From NCBI GenBank assembly GCA_028671895.1, contig CM053804.1, forward strand, positions 1,803,001 to 1,867,000: a stretch of 64,000 nt of DNA, read 5' to 3'. Below are positions 1 to 10,800 of the stretch, in pieces. The notes beneath the pieces are model-generated. The model worked only from the letters and a program-made list of their open reading frames with translations, did no database searches and was not told the origin of the DNA. Both the position numbers and the translations under genes were made by a program. This stretch comes from Oenanthe sinensis (lineage: Eukaryota; Streptophyta; Magnoliopsida; Apiales; Apiaceae). Position 1 is the stretch's first letter; every line of letters starts with the position of its first letter.

Positions 1-1599
1 TGAAGAGGCTCCCCCTAAATTGCTTGACTCTGACAAGAGTTTAGAGTTGCTTGATCCAGACCCTGATGAGTTAGACTCTGTCTGTCTAGACTCTGTCTAG
101 ATAGACTCTGTCTGGGTAGACCCTGACCTGTTAGACTCTGAATTATTTGGAGGTGAATTTTCTGGCTCCCGCTCAGAATGTGCAGGTTCCTGTGTTAGTT
201 CAGGATTTATTCTAGGGTCTTCATCCTCTTCTTCTTCATTTATCTCAGAACTTTTTAGATTTTCAAATTCCAGTGTTGTAGACTCTGACTCATCCTGCAA
301 TTCTGTAAACTTTTTATCATCAAATGCAACATGAATAGATTCCATAACAATTTTGGTTCTGAGATTAAACACTCTGAATGCTTTTGTGTTCGATGCATAT
401 CCAAGAAAGATTGATTCATCTGTCTTGGCTTCGAATTTGCTTAGATTTTCAGGATGTACTTTCAGTACATAACACTTGCATCCAAATATGTGAAAGTGTT
501 TCACACTTGTCTTCTTGTCCTTTATCATTTCATAGGGAGTCTTTCCATGCATGTTTATTAGAGTGCAGTTTTGAGTGAAACATGCTGTATTGACTACCTC
601 AGCCCAAAAATATACTGGCAGCTTAGACTCTGCCAACATTGTTCTGGCAGCTTCTATGAGTGTCCTATTCTTTCTTTCCACAATTCCATTTTGTTGAGGA
701 GTTCCTGGCGCAGAAAATTGTTGAGTAATTCCCTTTGATGCACAGTGGTTCTCCATGATTGAATTCTTGAATTCAGTACCATTGTCACTCCTCAGAATTC
801 TTACTGTTTTCTTTGATTTTCTTTCCAGAAAAGTGATATGATCTATTATGTGTTGTGAAGCTTCATCCTTTGAATGTAGAAAGAAAACCCATGTAAATCT
901 TGTAAAATCATCTACAATAACAAGAGTATATTTATTTTTGTTAATTGACATAACATTTACTGGACCAAATAAATCAAGATGCAGTAAATAAAAGGGTTCA
1001 GAAATGGTATTTATTGTCTTGCTCTTGAAGGATGATTTCTTTTGTTTTCCAAGTTGACATGCTTCACAAAGTTCATCTTGTACAAAATCAACCTGTGGTA
1101 ATCCTCTTACAAGATTCTGTTTAACCAACTTGTTGAGTGTTTTGAAGTTGATGTGTGACAGTTTCTTGTGCCCTTTCCAGCTTTCTTCAGTTGAGGCCTT
1201 GCTGTATAGACATGTGACTTCACTGTTTATGCAATCCTCCAAGCTGGCTTCATAAATGTTACCATGTCTGTGTCCTTTGAAAACCACAATGCCTGTTTCT
1301 TTGTGAGTCACAAGACACTCTTTGTTGTCAAAGCCAGTATGGTAACCTTTGTCTCCAAGTTGACTTATGCTTATTAAATTGTGCCTTAAGCCATCGACTA
1401 GAGCTACTTGTTCAATGATGACATTCCCAAGTACAATCTTGCCATATCCCAGTGTTTGTCCTTTGTTGCCATCTCCAAAGGATACTTCTGGGCCAGCCAT
1501 TTCCTCAAAGTCTGTAAGCAGGGATTTCTTTCCAGTCATATGTCCTGAGCATCCACTGTCCAGGATTAGGGTTACTTTCTTTACCCTAGTTCCCTGCAT
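1..1599 (-). pseudogene. pol: Family 1 copy A pol, protease-integrase part, interrupted
   Basis: The frame opens at 1599 and is closed by a TAG at 97-99. It has the copia protease motif LDSGC with HMTG following (about residues 13-23), the GAG-pre-integrase HHCC region (HKKLSH, CEAC), and the integrase DD35E core: D in LDLFGP near residue 209, D in SDNGTEF near 270, E in VERKNR near 306. The region after the core is an acidic, Ser/Glu-rich hinge before reverse transcriptase. The closing TAG lies in a short expanded tract of GACTCTG repeats; copy B has CAG at the matching place, so this is a lesion of copy A. Gag lies just upstream in another frame. Reverse transcriptase is outside the window. 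Confidence 0.85.
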
Positions 1600-1610
1600 A
1601 CATAAAGCAA

Positions 1611-3911
1611 CTAGTTAGATGTTTTGAGGACCCAAATAGTTTTGGATCCTTTTCTACTAATTTTAGGAGAAACAGACTTAATAATTTTCACCTTTGGCTT
1701 ACCTGTCTCTTTTGTTGCTCTAGACTGTGGTGGAGTCTTAACAGTGTCATACCAACTCTTATCAATAGAAGATTTTAGCTCATAAAAATTGTAATACAAA
1801 TCATGATAGTCCCTACACATATATATAGAATGAAATATGCTACCACAGTGATAACAATGTTTCTGTGGTATGTAGTGACTTTTCAGAGTCTGAGAAGGAC
1901 TAGACTCTGATTTCTTCTCAATTTTTGTTTTACAATCTATAGCTAAATGGTTTTGGTTGCCACATCTGTAACACTTCTTTCTAGGAGCATTAGGATTTTT
2001 TTGATAATTATTAGACTTATTGATGCCTTCCTTACCATTCCTATTTCTCCTAGTTTTGGTGGACTCTGATAAGTTCTCTAGCCTTTCTTTCAACTTAGAC
2101 TTAGACAAGTACCCTATGTTTATAATTTTCTTAGAGTTATTTGCCCCTGTTTCATCTGTCTTTTTGTCAACAACAGGGGGACTATTGACAGATGAGTTTG
2201 TGGCTTCAGTTTTTTCTTTAGGGATCACAAACTTAACATGAACAAATGTACTTTTGTCTTTAGTCTTATTAATTTTGCTAGCTTCTTCATTGTTATCATT
2301 CTCAACAATAGGTCTTTTGTCTTGACTCTTATCATAGCCTAGACCAGCAGTTTGACACACGTTTTGATTATTGAGGATTTCTTGAACTTTTCTTCCAGAG
2401 TCTGTCCAAACTTTAAACTTAAGCCTTTCTTCTTCTAGTTCTTTCCTAACATAGTCATAGGCTTTCAAAATTTCAGTGTAGTTATGACTATATTTCTCAG
2501 AATCCTTTTTGTATTGTTCCATTAATAATAACTCAGATTCTATATGACAATTCCTTTTAGTTAAGGTTAAATTTTCTTCTCTCAACCTTTCACTTTCACT
2601 AGTGAGAGACCTACATGTTGTCATTATTTTATTAACCTCACTTTTCACAATCTCTATGCCATCAGAGTCTAAATTAATTAAGGATTCAGGAGTAAAGATT
2701 GATACCTGAGTTTTAGGAGATGAGGGTTCTTTGGGAGACTGTGATTTTCTTGAGGAGGATGTCATCAGTGCTAGATTTTCATAATCAATTTCATCCTCTG
2801 AGCTTGAGTCTGCCCAGTCCTTTCCTGTTGATAGAAGTGCTTTTCCTTTTCCTTGACATTTTGACTTCCTGCATTCACTGGCAAAGTGCCCCAATATTCC
2901 ACAGTTGAAACATTTGACCTTTGCTTTGTCAAGTTTGATAATTGTACTCTTGCTCTTCTCAACCTTTTCATCTTCCTTCTTGAATGATGGCCTTTTGCTA
3001 AATTTGCCAGTTCTTTTGTTGAATTTCATTCTTTTGAAATTTTTAGCAAACATAGCCATCATTTGACTTAGATCAAACTCTTCATCAGAATCAGAGTCTG
3101 TGTCAGTAGACTCTAACTCCACAGTAGCTTTACCCTTCTTTCTTGAATCCTTGATTCTTGCTTCTGTGGATGGTTCCTGTTGTTCTTTCTCAGACTCCAT
3201 CAAGAGTACCACAGATTTTGTCTTTACAGACTTCTTATTCTTTCTCTGTTGCATCTCCAAATCATATGTCTTGAGTCTGCCATACAATTCTTCTAGAGTT
3301 AGTTCATCCAAATCTCTAGCTTCTCTTATGGTTGTAGTCTTATTGTCCCACTCTTCAGGAAGTGCTCTCAGAAACTTGGTGTTCGTATCTTAAGAATCAT
3401 AAACCTTACCAAGCATAGTCATCTCATTCAAGAGTTTTGTAAACCTATCATACATCTCAGTGATAGATTCTCCAGATTTTGCTTTAAAGTACTCATACTC
3501 TTGAATAAACAAAGACCTAGCATTCTTCTTGACATCTTTAGTCTCTTGACAGTGCACCTCAAGTTTTGTCCACATCTCCTTAGCAGTCTTGCATGATATG
3601 ACACAGTTAGTTAGAACAGAATCTAAACTATTAAAGAGAATGTTCTTTACTTTTGCCTCCTTAAGGACATTTTCTTTGTCCTCTTTTGTCCATTCAGCCT
3701 TTGGTTTCTCAACGAGGTGTTCTTCAGTTATTTTGCCTTCCTCATTGATTTGAGGCACAATTTTTAAGGGCACAAAGGGTCCTTCATTAATCCTGTCAAG
3801 ATAGTCAGGGTCTGTTGCTTCCAGATGGTACAGTATCTTAACCTTCCAGTGGGTGAACTTGTTTCTCTTAAGCATAGGAATCTTAGAATTGCCATCTTTG
3901 TTTCCAGACAT
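1611..3911 (-). pseudogene. gag: Family 1 copy A gag with internal stop
   Basis: The likely start is the ATG at 3911, 24 bases after the primer site; an in-frame upstream codon at 3968 lies in the LTR and is ignored. The N-terminal part resembles the copia gag polyprotein domain (HWKVKMLYHLE-like motif, then KAEWTKED). An in-frame TAA at 3390-3392 splits the gene, and the frame resumes without a shift to 1611. The second part has three CCHC knuckles (CFNC..H..C, CYRC..H..C, CYHC..H..C) and a Lys/Glu-rich probable coiled coil between the first and second. Copy B has the same TAA at the same place. Gag ends in WVLKTSN; pol starts 12 bases later in a different frame. Confidence 0.8.
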
Positions 3912-3934
3912 CTTTGATCGATTTTTGAACGTTA

Positions 3935-3947
3935 GGCTCTGATACCA
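3935..3947 (-). promoter_or_regulatory. Primer binding site, initiator tRNA-Met
   Basis: Read on the minus strand, TGGTATCAGAGCC starts two bases after the CA end of the LTR. This is the usual plant copia primer site complementary to the 3' end of initiator tRNA-Met. Confidence 0.9.
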
Positions 3948-3949
3948 AT

Positions 3950-4678
3950 TGTTTTCCCAGTCGTACAAGTAGAAGGGGGGGTTGAATACTTGTATGTCTT
4001 TTCTGCCCGATTTAAAATCAAATTAAGAACAAATTTAAACACAAATATATGAATAAGTACTGTTTTGTATTATTGATTTGTGAATACAAAACTCTCCTAG
4101 GGTGTACACAAACCCTAGCAGCTTCTCTGTGTTTATCACAGCAACTCTCTCTATCTCTATGCTCTCTCAAAATTTCACTCAGATAATTATTCTTCGACTT
4201 CCACACTTTTATAATTAGGTTACATAGAGTTTATATAGAGAGCTGCCTATCAACTAATAACAGAAAAATAAATTACAATAGGAATAGAATTCCTAATTAT
4301 TAGTTGACAGTTTCCTTCTAGAATTCTCTTTCTTTCCCATAGCATATCTGCAATATATTTATCTTGATCTTCGAAGACTTTCCATTCCTGTGATCTTCTT
4401 CCAAATTTATCCTCAACTGTATAGACTCTGAAAACTTCAGACTCTGATGATCTTCAGACTCTAATCTCATGTAGACTCTGATCACCTTCCAGACTCTGAT
4501 CTTCATGCAGACTTTGGTTTCACTTTCTATAGAAATTCTTCTAAGTACAAGTAACATGAATGTTGACCATCTAGACTCTGATCATACATTTCAGAGACTA
4601 GAAAGACTTATTACAGATAAACTGAGCTAGACCTTGTTCTAGTATTTTGTACATCATCAAATGAATATATTCCTAACA
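3950..4678 (-). repeat. 5' LTR of family 1 copy A
   Basis: 729 bp, TG..CA ends, closely similar to the two LTRs of copy B (42447-43176 and 54325-55069). A minus-strand TATA-like TATATAAAC lies at about 4229-4237. The AGACTCTG array lies upstream of it in transcription, in the U3 part. Confidence 0.9.
4422..4580 (-). repeat. AGACTCTG motif array in U3 of copy A
   Basis: Five exact AGACTCTG copies plus variants (AGACTCTA, AGACTTTG) occur in about 160 bp. The LTRs of copy B have seven and eight exact copies in the same place, so array length differs between LTRs. AGACTCT is a 7-bp interrupted palindrome (AGA-C-TCT). See the finding on its spread through the element. Confidence 0.85.
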
Positions 4679-4850
4679 CTGTTTCTATCTATAATATTTT
4701 ACTCTCCATGGGGCTCATATTCCATAGTAAAATTATCATTTTTTCTGTTCGGAATAGATATCTGCAACTATATTACTGTATGCCTTTAGTATTGACATGC
4801 TTGGAGATATTTATTTGAAGACTTAAGTAGCATAATTGTCACTCTTTCAG

Positions 4851-7800
4851 CTGTGCAGCATTAGATGTGATCTGCTGGAGATGGATGCCATTATCTCCAT
4901 GAAAGAAAGTAGTATTACTGAGCAGCTTATTCCAAAGAAGCATTTTCTTATCCTTGAGTATAGGTAACTAATGTGATCTGCCCCTACTTTTGACATTTTT
5001 GTATTTGTTTCTGTCTTTTACTAATTATAAATATAATAAGGCCAAATGAGGAGGGCTAGGGGAAAAGATATTTTATGACCAGGGAGACGGGCTATGAATT
5101 CATTCAAACCGATGTAACAGGATATTGTGCCATATTCAACTCTATTCAATTATTCGGAGTCCTGACTATTTTTAGAATAAGTCCATCCTTCAATATCATG
5201 ACTGGTCGACCAGGCCAGATCAAGAGTTTGTAGAAATAGAAAACATAAATGAAAGAAAACATTAAATGTCAGTTGCTTAAGCTACTAAGCTACCAATATC
5301 CATACACATTTAATTATTATTTTCTACTCTTTCCAGATCCGGTGCAAGGCACACGAATGTTTTACTACAAAGAGAAGTGTTCCGGACATTTACTATCAAC
5401 TTCTTTACTTATGGATATCCGGTTGGTGCTCAAGCAGTACATGTTTTAGTGTGTTTAAAAAGTATATGCTTTGGTGTATTAATTTCTTTGATTTGCTTCA
5501 GGAAACACAAGTCAATTCATTTATCTAATGATTACTAATATCCTGTGGACTAGTTTTTGGATAATAAGCCTAAGATTTTTTATCAGTTAGCGATAAATTA
5601 ATATTTTTTGTAAGAAAGTGCCAATTTTTGGTTCAGCAAGCAGAGGTCAAAGTATATGGCTGTTGATGTTACGTAAGACAGTTAGAGAGCTGGCGTAGTG
5701 ATATTTTTAAGACCAGTTTCTAGCTAACAAGCCTAATGATTTTCTTTAACATGATATTGATATTTCTTTGAAGAAATTGAATTTAAAAGGCCTGTTTGTA
5801 TGTTGGAACTAAAGGAGTGCTAGTCAATTACTATGGTCTTTGAGCATACACACTTTTAATTAACTGGATAGTATTCTGGTAGAGAGACCAATTTTTTACT
5901 TTGCACTGCTTCCATCAAGAGCTTGAACAGTGCTTAGCCCCCTAAATGCCTATATTAGTTCTCTATCTAATGGATTTGATGAATATTTTGAATATGCACC
6001 ATGCACTATAAGCAATTTAATAAATGTCCTCGACCCTGAAAATTATTTGTCTTATATTCTCAGATACATAGATACTGCCAACCATTTACCACTACTCCTA
6101 GACACTTAATTTCATCTGTTTGCACTTATTTGTAGTTGTCATTTTTCTACAATTCCTTTTAAGAGTGTTAATTGTTTACAGATATATGTATGTGTGGCTC
6201 TCATTTCTGTTTTGATGTATATTAAACAGTAACTAATTTATAGTTATGTTGGCTTGTAAACTTTGTTATATTGTCTTATAACTACATTTCTTAACAGTGT
6301 TGCTTTAAATGTGACAGATATCTTTGTTTGCTCTTTCATTCTGGAGCATCCAATATGCCAGCATATGTTCATTTGGATTACTTGCTTATTTTGGCTACTT
6401 TTTGTATACCTGCCCGTCTTTGTTTCTCTTGCACTGGTTAAATGTCTTTCTTCTAGTCTTTGTTCTGTTGTGGGCTATTTGTACGTACATCTTCAATCTG
6501 GCATTCACAATTCTAGGCCAAAAAATACTCGAGGTACTTTTTTATTGCTTGTTGGATAGATTCGATCTGTATTAACTTGTTGAATGGACAGTTGAGGACT
6601 CTTTTATAAAATGAATATCTTTACTTCAGGACATGGAAGTATGGGAAACTATAGGTTTATGGCATTACCCTGTTCCAGGATCTTTCCTTCTTGCACAATT
6701 CTGTCTTGGAATTCTTGTAGGCATGAGTATTCTTGTGAGAAGCTCTGTTTTCCTGTACCTGTATGATACGGATGATCAGTCAGAGAATGGATACTGTTCG
6801 ATTGAAGGTCAGAAACATTGTCTATTTAAATATATTTCTCTATAGAAATCTGCTACGACGCCAGTATATTTATTCAACTAACTTTTACGTACTAATTTTA
6901 ATACTTATACCACTTTCTGTGGATCTATTAAACAAACTCAAATGTTAAATATTGGTTGAACATAATGGAGAGTGCCCAGTCTATTTTGATTGTACCCTCT
7001 GCCCAGTTAATTTCATTTTTCTAGACTATCAACATCAAAGGTCCTTCAACTGAAGCACTAAAATATAACTTTACCTGTCTAGCTATGAGCTTCTGCACAT
7101 ATATATTCTCAAAGACACAATAAAAGTTCTGAATGCGAGATCCCATGTAAAGTTAATGCGAACTTAAAGCCTTCTGGTTCCATATGATGCCTAAATAGTA
7201 TACTTCTTTTGTTTCTTTCAGCACTTCCTAGGTTTCAAGCAATCATTGTAGTAACAGACCTTGATCATTTGTTTAACAAAATAAAACAGTCAAGCCAAAT
7301 AGTATTGTATTCTCCTTTCTGCCGTATATAGTCCATGAATAGCTTAATTTGCTTCGGTCTAAATATTTTTTGTATCACTGCTGAAATTAAATTGTTATCG
7401 GTTGTCAGGGAAAGAAGAGACAGCAGTATTGATTGTGGCTATTGTAGCATGCTGCGCAAGAGCTCTCGTGCTTATACTGATTTTTTCAATAGCATCCAGA
7501 CCTGGTTTTGTCCATGCTTTTTATAGTAAGTTAAATTAGAATTCAGAAAGTATGTTTAAGTGTTACTTGTGATCAGATTATAAGTTGTACTTTATCCATT
7601 TCCACCAAACTGTAATATTGCTAACCAATGTAGATTAAAGGTTTCTTCAATAGAATCAGCGCACTGTTAATTTAGTGAAGAAAATAACCAAAACAGCATA
7701 TTTTTTCGTCTAATGGGTCCAATTTATCCTTTATGTTTCAGTGATATATTTTATGATCTATTTATTGAGCCACACTATTGGTAGAAAGATTCGTCAATCC

Positions 7801-10800
7801 TTGATCCTTTTTTGCGAAGCTCACTTTGCCCTACTGTACATCCTTGACATAAATCTGATCTCCAAAGCTGTTGAACAGAGAAGTGGGCTGGCTGTTGAAA
7901 TTTTATCACAGTTAGGTAATCATTTGTGAATACCTTTCATGTATACATAGTTACTTGCAATTTACTCTCCTAGAACGAATTGTTATCACTTATAGTGTAC
8001 TTTCATATTCTGATAACGTTGTAGGTCTTCTTCGGCATACTAGCTTGGTGGAATTTTTGAAAATTGCTGTCCTGGCGTGCTTTTGTGCCATTTGTAATAA
8101 TGGGTTTGACATGTTTTTATCATATTCAGTAGTTGTGCAAGATAGTCCTTTCCCTCCACTTGGGTGGAAAATATTGAAAGCTGGTTTAAAGAGATCATTT
8201 CTGTCATCTGTCTATTTTTCAACATTTCAAGAGTGTGGATGCCATAATTCTTCTCATGGTATGACTGCATGATACCTAAATTTGACTAAGGAAACAGCAA
8301 AGAATTTAGTTTCTCATGAATAATCAAGTGCTTACTGAAGAACTAGTAATCAGTCTATATCAATATGACATAGTCAATGGTACTTGTCATCTTCATGAGC
8401 AGTAGCTAGGAACATTATTATTAGTATTATTTGCTAAATGCTAGGAACATTATGTTTTATAGTGGTTGTTTATATTTGTCTAGTTGAAATTATCATAATT
8501 TCATTATCAAAAATAGAAATACCACTAACATGGCATGTACCAAGTTCACATGTTTGTTTAAGTAAAATACTATCGATGCTGTTAATGTTTGATCTTGTGT
8601 TCACATCAAGTCTAAAAAATATGAAACTGGTTTAAAGTTGGTAAAATCAACATACTCTCTAAAGTATATTAACTTATTTTCCCTGCATTTGACTGGTATC
8701 TTATGCATTATATCAATTTTAAACTAAAAATGTGTACACAATTTTCAGATAGTGAAATAGCATTGTATATAAACGTGATTGGACAGAATCTGCATATCGA
8801 TCATGTGGAACCTACATTGTATGTCTGACTGTGCTTCTCGCGATTTACCTTGTAACACCTAATTATGCATCATTCGGTTATCTATTCTTCCTTTTACTAT
8901 GGATGAACGGAAGACAACTTGTTGGGAAGACAATAAGGCACCTCTGGTTTCCATTACAATTGTATGCAGTTGCAGTGTTTGCTCTCATTTACTGCCTCGG
9001 TGTCTTTCCCAGCTTCAAAACATGGTTTTCTGGGAGGATAGGTCTTTATCAAGCCTTCGTTATGATCCCGATGCATCACTGTTAAAAAAATGTATGGGAG
9101 CCTCTGGCTATTCTAGTTGTCATGCAATTATACAGTTTCGAAAGGAGCCTCGACAATATGTACACCTTGGATGATTTTACAGCACCACATTATGGCACCG
9201 TATCGATTTTTAAACGCTTATTAATATGGCATAGTGAGAAAATACTACTTCTTGCCTTGTTTTACGCATCATTGTCCCCTATAAGTGCATTTGGTTCTGT
9301 GTATCTTCTTGGGATGGTCATTTGCTCAGCCCTACCAAAATCTTCCCGAGTAGCATCAAAATTCTTTTTAGTTTACTCTGGGTTTGTTTTGATGATTATT
9401 TATCTGTTCCAGATGTGGGGTGAAGATGCTGAGATGCTTCCTGGTCAAAGGAACTCTTATCTGTCATATATTTTGGGCTTGCAGATGTTTAAGCCTGGAT
9501 TTTTTGGCTTGGAATCTGGGATGAGAGGAGAAGTTCTAGTTATTATGGCATGTGTACTTCAGTACAATGTTTTTCATTGGTTGGAAATTATGTCTAGCAA
9601 CTATGCACATAGAGGAAATTGTGAAGAACAGCACACTTATTTTCAAATGACAAATAGAAGACCAGATAGAGTTCCTTTTGGTTCACATACTTGTAATGCC
9701 TCTGTGGATGTTAGTCCACTCCTGGAAAAAGATCAAGAAGCAACAAGAAACTCCTTGCATAATGTAAGTGATGATATATTCCAAGTTCCAGAGCCTGCAA
9801 ATCTTCAAACTGAAAGCATGGAACAGAGTTACACCAGAACTTATTCCTATAATTATAGCCATGAAAATTCCAAAGAAAATCATAAATGGAATAAAAAATG
9901 GATTGTCCTGATGAGAAAGGAGAGGCAAGAAATGCAGAAGGACACCCTAAAGCTATATATGAGATATATGTTGGAGAATATTTTCAGTATTTTTGGCCTA
10001 GAAATTAATATGGTTGCATTAGTTCTTGCTAGTTTTGCTGTCTTGAATGTCATCTCAATGCTATATATTGGTTCTCTTGCCGCCTGTGTGCTCATACCTA
10101 GACATATCATCCGGAAATTGTGGCCTATATTTGTTCTGTCTTTCTCATTGGTTCATACCCTTGAATACTTGGCCATTTGGTTAGATTTAACATCAGGGAA
10201 TCAACAGTCCCCTAGTGAGGCAAAAATGTCATGCCATGACTGCTGGAAAAATTTTGATATACTCTTTGACTACTGCAGAAGGTGTTGGTTAGGTAGCTTT
10301 TTCCTCAGCTGTTGCACATGTTTTTCATTTTCATTTCTATCTGTATTAGCATGCGAAGGGGATTTACTGTTGCATGTCTTGCTTAGAATCAATAACTACC
10401 AAGTTTGTGATGTAGCTCAAAGAGTCAATGATAAGCTCTATTTCTTACAGGTGTTTTTGGTATACATGAAACTGAAAATATCAGTAATTAGCTACAAAAC
10501 ACAAAGAAAGTATCTGTAAAACCAGTTTTTGTATTGTGCTGTGCATCTCTAAACTTCTTTCAGATATGGACAGAAATCCTCTACTCTATTCAACTTATTT
10601 TTCTGAAGCATTCATAAGTTTTTCCACCAGTTCAACTACATCTAAATAGAAACTACGCACACGTGTTACAATTTACATATAGACTAATTTGATATATTGT
10701 TTTAGCATACTCTTAAGAGTAAATTACAAAGTTTATTCCTACTTGGGAACTCTTATAACTTTCGATTATGAAACGAACAGCTGAACATTTTTGCCCTTTT

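Larger units (their letters stand above)
1..4678 (-). mobile_element. Sirevirus-like Ty1/copia retrotransposon, family 1 copy A (partial, cut by window edge)
   Basis: Read on the minus strand the order is 5' LTR (4678 to 3950), tRNA-Met primer site, gag, protease and integrase. Reverse transcriptase, RNase H, ORF3 and the 3' LTR must lie left of base 1, since base 1 matches about 50391 of copy B at 42447-55069. The LTR ends in the TG..CA form, and the five bases after it (CTGTT, 4679-4683) should be the target duplication, but the other end is out of view. The element sits 172 bp from the next PIEZO exon, in antisense orientation inside a PIEZO intron. Long gag with several CCHC knuckles, initiator tRNA-Met primer site and an extra frame after pol in copy B fit the Sirevirus lineage. 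Confidence 0.88.

Noticed and set aside
9122..10519. 465-aa frame taken as a separate gene
   Set aside because: It is the large internal exon of PIEZO read past its splice donor at 10292 into the intron.
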